DNA of 6,342 nt from Pseudomonadota bacterium (lineage in GTDB: Bacteria > Pseudomonadota > Alphaproteobacteria > Rhizobiales > Xanthobacteraceae). The DNA lies in NCBI GenBank assembly GCA_023405565.1, contig JAEXXW010000670.1, positions 1 to 6,342 on the forward strand, given 5' to 3'. The notes under the pieces are model-generated. The model was not told the origin of the DNA. It searched no databases and saw only the letters and a list, made by a program, of their open reading frames with translations. Each line of letters starts with the position of its first letter. Within the stretch, counting starts at the first letter, position 1. The position numbers were made by a program, and so were the translations under genes. Shown here in pieces: positions 1-5,784 of this stretch.

Positions 1-500
1 GCAAGGCCGAGACCGATCTGGGGCCAATGCGTCACGCGCTTCAGGAACGGATAGATGGCAACCGTTGCGAGCGAGAGAATGCCGCAGAGGATCGTGAAGA
101 CATTGAACTGCAGCAGCACGGCAAGCCCGATCAGGGCCTGCAGGATAAGGAACGCGAGCGCCTGTTTGACGGTGACCTGACCCGACGGAATGGGACGTGA
201 GCGGGTGCGCTCCACCTTGGCGTCGAGATCGCGATCGGTGATGTCGTTCCAGGTGCAGCCGGCGCCGCGCATGACAAATGCGCCGATGAAAAACAGCAGG
301 CAGTGCCACGGATCGGGATAGGGGCGGCCGGCCGCGATGGCCGCGAGGCCAGCCGACCACCAGCATGGCATCAGCAACAGCCACGAACCGATCGGGCGGT
401 CGAGCCGCGCCAGCCGCAGATAGGGCCGCGACCATGATGGCGCGACCGTATCGACCCAATTGCCGGTCGAATCGGCGACGCGCCCGGTCGTTCCGGTCAT
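1..500 (-). CDS. ubiA: 4-hydroxybenzoate polyprenyltransferase UbiA, C-terminal part beyond window
   Basis: Integral inner-membrane prenyltransferase that attaches the polyprenyl tail to 4-hydroxybenzoate in ubiquinone synthesis. The first 166 residues are readable and the gene runs off the left edge. The diagnostic first aspartate-rich motif NDITDRDLD (residues 85-93, fitting NDxxDxxxD, which binds Mg-diphosphate) is followed by VERTRSRP (96-103), the usual UbiA continuation. Hydrophobic segments lie around residues 38-58, 66-80, 113-130 and 132-150. The second aspartate-rich motif would lie outside the window. Start: the ATG at 500-498 shares its last bases with the TGA of the upstream gene (ATGA). 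No good Shine-Dalgarno sequence precedes it, which fits translational coupling. The N-terminal extension of about 25 residues before the RLDRPIG motif is normal for alphaproteobacterial UbiA. A related UbiA-family enzyme is possible, but the motif context and the rsmE neighbour favour UbiA proper. Confidence 0.95.
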   Translation of the reverse strand, partial: MTGTTGRVADSTGNWVDTVAPSWSRPYLRLARLDRPIGSWLLLMPCWWSAGLAAIAAGRPYPDPWHCLLFFIGAFVMRGAGCTWNDITDRDLDAKVERTRSRPIPSGQVTVKQALAFLILQALIGLAVLLQFNVFTILCGILSLATVAIYPFLKRVTHWPQIGLGL

Positions 501-1159
501 CGGGCCAATGAATTCCCGGTCATGGTGTCGAAGGCGCCGCCGCGCTTGGTACTCGTTCCACCCTCGGACGGTGCGGTCGGAATGCGCGACGTGCCGAGCG
601 CGTCGCTGAGGCTCGGGGCACGCGGCTGCGGGGCCGCGGCGACGTCGCAGACCTTGGTACGGATTTCGACCGTCTTGGCGTGGTTGGCCTTCATCATTTT
701 GACGGCGTCCGGCGGGATCCGGCACTCGGAGCCGTAGTCTTCGGCATATTTCACGACCTTGGCTTCCGCGGCGGCAAAATTCTTGAACGCGGCGCAAACC
801 GCCGGCTGCTTCTTGGTGGCCGCAGCGGCCTTGATGGCGCCGGCTTTCTTTTCGGCGTCCTGCCGCAGCGGCATGAATTCGCCGGCACAATCGCGTTGTG
901 GGCCAGAAGGAGCCCAACCGCCCGGAAGCTGCTGGGGAGGCGCGGAAGCCGCCGCACCCGGTGCGCTCCAGCCCGATGACGGCGGCGGCGCAGCCTGCGG
1001 CGTTGCGCCCGGCGTGGTCCAGCCGCTGGTGGGCGGGCCAGCAGGGGCTGCCGCCTGGGCAAGTTCGATCCGGCCATTTTCCGGCGCAGCAAGAACCGGC
1101 GCCGCTCCCAGCAGCACCAGTGTCATCGTCGTTGCGGAAAGGCCCTGAATCAGCCTCAT
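497..1159 (-). CDS. Secreted four-cysteine protein of unknown function, coupled to ubiA
   Basis: A 220-residue protein with no function I can name. Residues 1-24 form a Sec signal peptide: R2, a hydrophobic stretch about 9-20, then a V-L-A cleavage site before A25. A low-complexity Ala/Pro-rich linker (about 34-88) carries three spaced Gly-Trp units: SGWTTPG (45-51), SGWSAPG (62-68) and GGWAPSG (80-86). A compact, probably helical domain (about 89-173) follows, with exactly four cysteines (C91, C122, C146, C171), enough for two periplasmic disulfides. The tail (about 174-220) is Pro/Ser/Gly-rich. I recall similar four-cysteine proteins in Bradyrhizobium relatives annotated as hypothetical, but could not check this. 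The frame stays open upstream to 1327, but the ATG at 1159 is chosen because the signal peptide begins there and because the longer form would overlap the start of rsmE. The stop overlaps the ubiA start by 4 nt, so the two genes are probably co-transcribed. Confidence 0.82.
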   Translation of the reverse strand: MRLIQGLSATTMTLVLLGAAPVLAAPENGRIELAQAAAPAGPPTSGWTTPGATPQAAPPPSSGWSAPGAAASAPPQQLPGGWAPSGPQRDCAGEFMPLRQDAEKKAGAIKAAAATKKQPAVCAAFKNFAAAEAKVVKYAEDYGSECRIPPDAVKMMKANHAKTVEIRTKVCDVAAAPQPRAPSLSDALGTSRIPTAPSEGGTSTKRGGAFDTMTGNSLAR

Positions 1160-1212
1160 GGATATTTCACTCCCGCTTCCGGCAGGTCCGGAGTCGTTCT
1201 TGCTGTCATCAA

Positions 1213-1308
1213 GCCGGTAAATCCGGCGAGACAGCGGCAAATCGCGATTCGCGGCATAATAGGGTGATGAAACGACGGGACCAAGCCACCAGCGGTCCAA
1301 TTTACCGG
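1213..1308. promoter_or_regulatory. Inverted 9-bp half-sites in the divergent region between the secreted-protein gene and rsmE
   Basis: CCGGTAAAT at 1214-1222 recurs in inverted orientation as ATTTACCGG at 1300-1308. The first copy also sits inside a perfect local inverted repeat, GCCGG-TAAAT-CCGGC (1213-1227). The second overlaps the 8-bp palindrome TACCGGTA (1303-1310). The two copies flank the putative promoter, which would suit a regulator or a looping arrangement, but no regulator is encoded nearby. Chance is a real alternative, since roughly one such 9-bp pair is expected in about twenty regions of this size. The local repeat is too short and lacks a U-tract, so it is not an intrinsic terminator. 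Confidence 0.3.
1256..1284 (-). promoter_or_regulatory. Possible sigma-70-type promoter for the secreted-protein/ubiA operon
   Basis: Read on the minus strand, TTGGTC (1284-1279) is followed after 17 bp by TATTAT (1261-1256). The -10 element matches the consensus at 5 of 6 positions, while the -35 shows only the TTG core. Transcription would begin near 1249 and leave a leader of about 90 nt before the ATG at 1159. The same A/T-rich spot reads CATAAT (1255-1260) on the plus strand and could instead be a -10 for rsmE, but no -35 element stands at the right distance on that strand. Confidence 0.35.
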
Positions 1309-1325
1309 TAGCCTTAAAGACAGCC

Positions 1326-2072
1326 ATGCCGCCGCGATACGATTTCCGTACCCCACGACTATTCGTCGCAGACGCGCTTGCCGCGGGTGCCCTTGTCCCG
1401 CTCGATAAAGGGCAGTCGAACTATCTCGGCAATGTGCTGCGGCTGGGCGCCGGCGATGCGGTTCTCGTGTTCAACGGCCGGGACGGTGAGTGGCTGGCGG
1501 CTCTGCAGCCGGAAGGCCGCAAGAGTGTCTCGCTCTCCATCACGGAGCAGACGAGGCCCCAGCACGAGCCTTGCGACCTGCATTACCTGTTCGCGCCGCT
1601 GAAGCATGCCCGGCTCGACTACATGGTGCAGAAGGCGGTCGAACTCGGCGTCTCGCGCCTGCAGCCGGTGACCACACGTCATACGCAGGCGGCTCGGGTG
1701 AATCTCGACCGCATGCAGGCCAATGCGATCGAGGCCGCCGAACAATGCGGCATTCTCACCATCGCCGAAGTCGCCGACGCAATGCCCCTGCCAAAAGCAT
1801 TGGAGACACGATCCGATGGGCGCGTTCTGATCTTCTGCGACGAGGATGCCGAGGTCCGCGATCCGATCGCAGCGTTGTCCGTCGTGCCGAAGGGAACGCC
1901 ACTTGCCGTTCTGATCGGGCCAGAGGGTGGTTTTGCCGAGGATGAGCGGGCGCTGCTGCTGCGACAGCCAAATGTCGTGCGGCTTGCGCTCGGTCCGCGC
2001 ATCCTGCGCGCTGATACGGCGGCCGTGGCGGCGCTGAGCGTGGTTCAGACCGCGCTCGGCGACTGGTCCTGA
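1326..2072 (+). CDS. rsmE: 16S rRNA (uracil(1498)-N(3))-methyltransferase RsmE
   Basis: SAM-dependent SPOUT-class methyltransferase that makes m3U1498 in 16S rRNA, in the decoding region of the assembled 30S subunit. Length is 248 residues, normal for the family. The N-terminal part (about 1-75, opening with YDFRTPRLFV) is the PUA-like RNA-binding domain. The rest is the knotted SPOUT domain, with the SAM-binding IGPEGGF (197-203) and the knot motif LGPRILRADTA (222-232). The latter has Asp where most homologs have Glu, a mild change. The ATG at 1326 gives the usual N-terminus, although only a weak A-rich ribosome-binding site precedes it. The gene is divergent from the secreted-protein gene, and its last 28 bp overlap the 3' end of the convergent MFS gene. 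In many alphaproteobacteria I recall rsmE lying between ubiA and a glutamate-cysteine ligase gene. Here the latter position holds the opposing operon. Confidence 0.97.
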   Translation: MPPRYDFRTPRLFVADALAAGALVPLDKGQSNYLGNVLRLGAGDAVLVFNGRDGEWLAALQPEGRKSVSLSITEQTRPQHEPCDLHYLFAPLKHARLDYMVQKAVELGVSRLQPVTTRHTQAARVNLDRMQANAIEAAEQCGILTIAEVADAMPLPKALETRSDGRVLIFCDEDAEVRDPIAALSVVPKGTPLAVLIGPEGGFAEDERALLLRQPNVVRLALGPRILRADTAAVAALSVVQTALGDWS

Positions 2073-3253
2073 GCGAAGGCAGGCCGCAACACGAGCGCGA
2101 GCGGCAATGTCAGGACGACCAGGGCCGCAACGACGATCACGCCGCCCGTCAGTCCGATAGCGTCGGTGATGACGCCGTAAAGAATGGGTGCAATCGCACC
2201 GGCGCCGATCGTGCCGGTGTAGAAGATGCCGAAAGCGCGGGTGCGCTGCTCCGGCGCGACCAGTTCCGGCACAGAGCCATACAGCACGGACGATGTCCCG
2301 TTCAGCGCAATACCAAGAATTGGCAGGATGATCAGGGCCGCTTCCAGCGGCACCGGCAGGATCAACAGGATCAGCGCCAGCGTCATGATTTCGGTGAGAA
2401 ACACGGTGCCGATGATGCCAATCCGCGCGCCAATGAAGGCGCAGACCAGCTTGCCGACTGCGCCGCCAGCAAAAACCAGTGTCAGGGCCATGCCGATGGT
2501 CGGCAGGCTCGCGCCCTTGGCTGTGAGGATGAAGGGCAGGAAGGTCAGAAAACCCATGCGGGTTGCGCTGTCGATCACGCCGATCGATGTCAGGATCGGG
2601 AAGGCATAGCGCAGACTGCGTACCGGCTTTGCGGTATCGGCCTTGGCCGGGGAGGAGGTGGCAATTGGCGCAAAGCGCGGCGTGAGCAGCAGGATGAGGA
2701 GAGCGGCGACAAACCCGGCTGCGCCGAGAACGAGCAATGCCGGCCGCCATGGCATCACCACAAGCATCAGCGACGCCAGAGCCGGCACGGTCATCTTGCC
2801 GATGTCGCCGGCAAAGTTGTAACCGCCCAGTGCTCTCAGCGATCGCGCACCGGAAAAGGCGCGCGCCACGAGTGCGGACGCGATCGGATGCTGCGCACTG
2901 GCACCAAGCCCACCGACGAGAAGGGCGACCAGGAGCATGCCGAAACCGCCGCTCAGGCCCGCAAGGCAATAGCCGAAGCCGGCCAGCGCCGTTCCTCCGG
3001 CAAGGATAGCTGCTGCACCGTAGCGCTCGGAGAGATGACCGGCGGGAATCTGCAAGGCAGCCATGGTGCCGGCAAACAATCCCCGCAGCAGGCCGACAGC
3101 GGCAAACGAGAGCGCGAACTCAGCCTGCCAGATTGGCAGCATCACATAGATCAGGTCAGTGTAACCGTCGTGCAGAGCATGCGCACCGGATGCAACCGAC
3201 ATGGCGCGTCGTTCGTCGCGCCTGTTTGCATCGGTTTCGGCAAGAACGGTCAT
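2045..3253 (-). CDS. MFS transporter, fosmidomycin-resistance-like
   Basis: A 402-residue inner-membrane transporter with about twelve hydrophobic segments split by a polar central loop (about 193-215), the standard MFS 6+6 arrangement. GHLSERYGA (72-80) matches MFS motif A between helices 2 and 3. HALHDGYTD in helix 1 (residues 25-33) and QHPIAS (121-126) recall the Fsr (fosmidomycin resistance) branch, so a proton-coupled exporter is the best guess. The substrate is not predictable. The ATG at 3253 overlaps the TGA of the upstream MaoC gene as ATGA, which decides the start over the internal Met18. It is the last gene of a three-gene operon, so its job is probably tied to the dehydratases, either exporting a product or importing a substrate. 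The last eight codons and the stop lie antisense to the end of rsmE. The direction of transport is inference only. Confidence 0.9.
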   Translation of the reverse strand: MTVLAETDANRRDERRAMSVASGAHALHDGYTDLIYVMLPIWQAEFALSFAAVGLLRGLFAGTMAALQIPAGHLSERYGAAAILAGGTALAGFGYCLAGLSGGFGMLLVALLVGGLGASAQHPIASALVARAFSGARSLRALGGYNFAGDIGKMTVPALASLMLVVMPWRPALLVLGAAGFVAALLILLLTPRFAPIATSSPAKADTAKPVRSLRYAFPILTSIGVIDSATRMGFLTFLPFILTAKGASLPTIGMALTLVFAGGAVGKLVCAFIGARIGIIGTVFLTEIMTLALILLILPVPLEAALIILPILGIALNGTSSVLYGSVPELVAPEQRTRAFGIFYTGTIGAGAIAPILYGVITDAIGLTGGVIVVAALVVLTLPLALVLRPAFAQDQSPSAV

Positions 3254-3738
3254 TCTGCTGCCGGGTTGCGCCTTTCGATGAAGCCGGTGCTGACGAAGCT
3301 GATGACCCGCTCGCCATGCTGATTGTCGCCGGAGGCGAGGAGACTGACCAGGCCGAATTGCGGCCTGGACTTAGAGATACGCAAATCGAGGATCTCGAGC
3401 CCGTAAGACACCGTATCACCGGCAAAAACCGGCTTATGCCAGCGCATGTCGCGGAAGCCGGGGGAAGGGCCGCCGACCGGAACGCGTTCGCCGCGCTGGC
3501 GCAGCTCGTCCAGGCGCGCCTTGTTGTAATCGACCAGCTTGCGCATCCAGATCGAACCCGTATGCCAGCCGGAGGCGATCAGCCCGCCGAAATGCGACTT
3601 CCGGCCCTCTTCTTCGTCGACGTGAAAAAGCTGCGGATCGAACTGACTGGCGAATGTCTTGATGTCTTCGGCCGTGAACAGATACGAACCAAGTTGCACG
3701 CGCTCGCCGACCTGTAGATCCTCGAAGAACTTCATCAT
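3250..3738 (-). CDS. MaoC-like (R)-specific dehydratase/hydratase 2
   Basis: A 162-residue single hotdog-fold protein of the MaoC family, whose members hydrate or dehydrate enoyl/hydroxyacyl thioesters, usually CoA-linked. The N-terminus FFEDLQVGER and the hotdog-helix segment FDPQLFHVDEEEG carry the likely catalytic Asp34 and His39, at the D-x5-H spacing of the (R)-hydratase motif. The motif's usual Asn-Pro is replaced by Gln-Leu. GGLIASGWHT (51-60) follows, typical of this subfamily. PVFAGDTV and the FGLVS region are the later strands. It is a clear paralog of the adjacent upstream protein: both have DPQ, HxDEE, GGLxASGWHT, NQHG and a closing RNPAA. An insert rich in Arg/Glu/Gly (about 73-93) is longer here. 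The start is ATGATG, with the first ATG (3738) overlapping the upstream TGA. Met2 (3735) is equally possible. It ends in an ATGA overlap with the transporter. The substrate is unknown. Confidence 0.92.
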   Translation of the reverse strand: MMKFFEDLQVGERVQLGSYLFTAEDIKTFASQFDPQLFHVDEEEGRKSHFGGLIASGWHTGSIWMRKLVDYNKARLDELRQRGERVPVGGPSPGFRDMRWHKPVFAGDTVSYGLEILDLRISKSRPQFGLVSLLASGDNQHGERVISFVSTGFIERRNPAAE

Positions 3739-4199
3739 GACGACACCGCCGCCGGATTGCGTGTTCCGAACATTGTCGGGACGGTCATGATCATCACGCA
3801 GTCGCCGTGCTGATTGAACAATTCATATTGCAAACGGACGATGCCCATTTCCAGCCGGCTGCGTGAGCGGCGGGCGTCAAGCACCGTGGTGCGCAACGTC
3901 AATTTGTCGTCAGGGCGGACCGGTCTCAGCCACTTCACTTCCTCGACGCCGCCGGCACCCATCGAGCTCGAACTCAGCATAAAACTGTCGCAGATCATGC
4001 GCATCATGATGCTGCTCGTATGCCAGCCTGAGGCGCTGAGGCCGCCGAGCATGGAATTGCGCCCAGCCTCTTCGTCGAGATGCATCGGCTGAGGGTCGTA
4101 TTGGGCGGCAAAGGCGATGATTTCTTCGCGCGTCACCAGCCGCGGACCGTGCTCGATCGTCTGGCCGGGAGTGAAATCTTCGAAATGGAGTTTGGACAA
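3735..4199 (-). CDS. MaoC-like (R)-specific dehydratase/hydratase 1, TTG start
   Basis: A 154-residue hotdog-fold protein of the MaoC family and first gene of the operon. LHFEDFTPGQ opens the fold. AAQYDPQPMHLDEEAG holds the presumed catalytic Asp35 and His40, with Gln-Pro between them where canonical hydratases have Asn-Pro. GGLSASGWHT (52-61) then follows. VRPDDKLTLRTTVLDARRSRSR forms later strands, and the end MFGTRNPAAVSS echoes the RNPAA tail of the neighbour. There is no in-frame ATG before the conserved motifs. The frame is closed by a stop at 4256-4254, and TTG at 4199 is preceded by a strong AGGTGG with 7-nt spacing, so TTG is the start. An out-of-frame ATG at 4228 also follows a purine-rich GAGGGG, so a frameshift in the extreme 5' end cannot be wholly excluded. 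The pair may be a homodimer each or a heterodimer. Plausible roles are acyl-CoA or branched-acid metabolism, but the actual substrate cannot be assigned. Confidence 0.91.
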   Translation of the reverse strand: MSKLHFEDFTPGQTIEHGPRLVTREEIIAFAAQYDPQPMHLDEEAGRNSMLGGLSASGWHTSSIMMRMICDSFMLSSSSMGAGGVEEVKWLRPVRPDDKLTLRTTVLDARRSRSRLEMGIVRLQYELFNQHGDCVMIMTVPTMFGTRNPAAVSS

Positions 4200-4206
4200 G
4201 GGCGGA

Positions 4207-4212
4207 CCACCT
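4207..4212 (-). promoter_or_regulatory. Shine-Dalgarno site that decides the TTG start
   Basis: AGGTGG on the minus strand lies 7 nt upstream of the TTG at 4199. It is the best ribosome-binding sequence in this leader and the main support for non-ATG initiation of the first MaoC gene. Confidence 0.7.
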
Positions 4213-4220
4213 GCGGAACG

Positions 4221-4269
4221 GACGTCATGGGGTACCCCTCGCTGTGCGGGACGTCAATGTCGCGACGTC
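4221..4269. repeat. Three GACGTC palindromes in the MaoC/DUF4282 divergent intergenic region
   Basis: The 6-bp palindrome GACGTC occurs at 4221-4226, 4250-4255 and 4264-4269, that is 29 and 14 bp apart. A perfect 10-bp palindrome, GGGGTACCCC, lies between the first two (4229-4238). The middle copy is extended to read TTGACG on the minus strand, a possible -35 for the MaoC operon, but no good -10 follows it. TTGACC (4277-4282) and TAGCCT (4299-4304), 16 bp apart, are a weak plus-strand promoter candidate for the DUF4282 gene. The cluster could be an operator array or just GC-rich coincidence. Nothing else was found in this 143-bp region. Confidence 0.3.
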
Positions 4270-4342
4270 TGGTCGATTGACCGGACGAACCGGGCAGGTA
4301 GCCTTGCGTAAAGCCGGATTCGAACCTCACCGGGGACCAGCC

Positions 4343-4636
4343 ATGATGAATTTGAACGACCTGCTGCAATGGGACCGATTCATCACGCCGACCGTCATCC
4401 GGATCTTCTACTGGATGGCGCTGGGCCTGATCGTGTTGTCAGGCCTGTCCTTCATTTTCTCGGCCTTTGGCATGATGGCGATCAACTTTTTCGCCGGTTT
4501 CTTCCTGCTGATCGCGTCGGTCCTCTATGTCTGCGCCGGCATCGTGTTCGTGCGCATCGTCTGCGAGCTCGTGATGGTGATCTTCCGCATCAACGAGCAT
4601 CTCGGCGCGATCCGCGAACGCGGCGAGCCCATGTAA
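4343..4636 (+). CDS. DUF4282-type small membrane protein
   Basis: A 97-residue protein that I place in the DUF4282 family, of unknown function, from its layout. A short soluble start (LNDLLQWDRFITP, residues 4-16) is followed by two long hydrophobic helices (about 19-45 and 48-72). It ends with the amphipathic family-like segment CELVMVIFRINEHLGAIRE (74-92). It is probably an inner-membrane protein with both ends on the same side. The frame stays open upstream to 4244, but the ATG at 4343 is preferred because GGGGA (4332-4336) stands 6 nt before it and the protein's conserved part begins there. Met2 at 4346 is an alternative. It is the only plus-strand gene between two minus-strand operons, so it is probably transcribed alone from the region it shares with the MaoC operon. 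Its 3' end lies 35 bp from the end of ychF. Confidence 0.85.
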   Translation: MMNLNDLLQWDRFITPTVIRIFYWMALGLIVLSGLSFIFSAFGMMAINFFAGFFLLIASVLYVCAGIVFVRIVCELVMVIFRINEHLGAIRERGEPM

Positions 4637-4651
4637 AACGAGCCCATGTAA
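4624..4651 (+). repeat. 15-bp tandem duplication across the DUF4282 stop codon
   Basis: The 13-bp string CGAGCCCATGTAA occurs at 4624-4636, where it encodes the last residues and the TAA stop, and again at 4639-4651, a 15-bp period. The second copy is outside the coding region, so the stop codon and its context are duplicated. This looks like a local slippage event in the short gap between the converging DUF4282 and ychF genes. Confidence 0.75.
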
Positions 4652-4671
4652 GCTGCCGCGTTTGCCTGCGG

Positions 4672-5769
4672 TCAGGTCGCGAAGCGGAAATGCAGGACGT
4701 CGCCGTCGTTGACGACGTATTCCTTGCCTTCGAGGCGCAGCTTGCCGGCATCGCGCGCGCCGGCCTCGCCTGACAACGCGACATAGTCGTCATAGGCGAT
4801 GGTCTCGGCGCGAATGAAGCCGCGTTCGAAATCGGTATGGATGACGCCGGCGGCCTGTGGTGCCTTGGTGCCGCGGGTGATGGTCCAGGCCCGCGCTTCC
4901 TTGGGGCCGACGGTAAAATAGGTCACGAGATCGAGCAGGCCGTAACCGGCGCGGATCAGCCGGTCGAGGCCCGGCTCTTTCAGGCCGACGGCGTCGAGAT
5001 ACTCGGCGCGCTCTTCCTTGGACAGGACGGCGATTTCGGATTCGATCTTGGCGGAGATCACGACGGACACCGCGCCTTCTTCCTTGGCACGCGCCTCCAC
5101 TTTCGCGGAATAGTCATTGCCGGTTGCTGCGGCGCCTTCCTCGACATTGCAGACATAGAGGACCGGTTTGGCGGTCATCAGCCCGAGCATCGAGAACAGC
5201 CGCTCCTCCTCCGGCTTGCGCTCGACCACGCGCGCAGGCTTGCCTTCGCGCAGCGGCTTCAGCGTGCGCTGAACGAGTTCGAGCGTTTCCTTGGCTTCGC
5301 GATCATTGCCGCGCGCCTTCTTTTCGAGGGCATCGACGCGCCGCTCGAGACTATCGAGATCGGCCAGCATCAATTCGGTTTCGATCGTTTCGATGTCGGC
5401 GATCGGATCGATCTTGCCCTCGACATGGGTGATGTCAGTGTCCTCGAAACAGCGCACGACATGCGCAATGGCGTCGACTTCACGGATATTGGCGAGAAAC
5501 TGATTGCCGAGTCCTTCACCCTTCGACGCTCCGCGCACAAGGCCGGCGATATCGACGAAGGTCAGCCGGGTCGGTACGGTCTTTTCGGATTTGGCGAGCG
5601 CCGCAAGCTTTTCCAGCCGCGGATCGGGCACCGAGACTTCACCGACATTCGGCTCGATCGTACAGAAGGGGTAATTGGCTGCCTGCGCCGCAGCCGTTTC
5701 TGTCAGTGCGTTGAAAAGCGTCGATTTGCCGACATTCGGCAATCCAACGATGCCGCATTTGAAACCCAT
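4672..5769 (-). CDS. ychF: Ribosome-binding ATPase YchF (Obg-like ATPase)
   Basis: Cytoplasmic TRAFAC-class P-loop NTPase that prefers ATP to GTP and binds the ribosome. In other bacteria it is linked to translation and stress responses. At 365 residues it is full length. Motifs in order: G1/P-loop GLPNVGKST (9-17), YPFCTIEPN (33-41), G3 DIAGLV (73-78) followed by [13 protein letters not shown] (80-92), and G4 position NVEE (208-211), where the usual NKxD is absent as expected for an ATP-preferring member. His115 aligns with the catalytic His114 of E. coli YchF. A charged coiled-coil arm spans about 132-190. The C-terminal TGS domain (about 280-363) includes [20 protein letters not shown]. 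The ATG at 5769 gives the invariant MGFKCGIVG start. It follows pth by 15 bp with AAGG in between, so the two form an operon, a common bacterial arrangement. Confidence 0.98.
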   Translation of the reverse strand: MGFKCGIVGLPNVGKSTLFNALTETAAAQAANYPFCTIEPNVGEVSVPDPRLEKLAALAKSEKTVPTRLTFVDIAGLVRGASKGEGLGNQFLANIREVDAIAHVVRCFEDTDITHVEGKIDPIADIETIETELMLADLDSLERRVDALEKKARGNDREAKETLELVQRTLKPLREGKPARVVERKPEEERLFSMLGLMTAKPVLYVCNVEEGAAATGNDYSAKVEARAKEEGAVSVVISAKIESEIAVLSKEERAEYLDAVGLKEPGLDRLIRAGYGLLDLVTYFTVGPKEARAWTITRGTKAPQAAGVIHTDFERGFIRAETIAYDDYVALSGEAGARDAGKLRLEGKEYVVNDGDVLHFRFAT

Positions 5770-5784
5770 GATGACGCTGCCTTG

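Noticed and set aside
1213..1227. GCCGG-TAAAT-CCGGC as a terminator hairpin
   Set aside because: The stem is five pairs with no T-tract, and it sits between divergent genes where no transcript needs to end. It is kept only as a possible operator.
1160..1327. N-terminal extension of the secreted-protein frame up to 1327
   Set aside because: The 56 extra residues would bury the signal peptide and overlap the rsmE start codon. They look like translated intergenic DNA.
1359..2969. 536-codon open frame on the minus strand across rsmE and the MFS gene
   Set aside because: It is a shadow of two well-supported genes in other frames. The translation is Arg/His-rich with no recognisable domain, as expected in high-GC DNA.
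4317..4335. tRNA T-loop-like string (GGTTCGAATCC on the minus strand)
   Set aside because: The flanking bases form only two pairs of the T stem, and no acceptor, D or anticodon arm can be built around it.
4655..4671. Possible terminator stem CCGC/GCGG between the DUF4282 gene and ychF
   Set aside because: Only four base pairs with an 8-nt loop and no T-run on either strand, too weak to call an intrinsic terminator.
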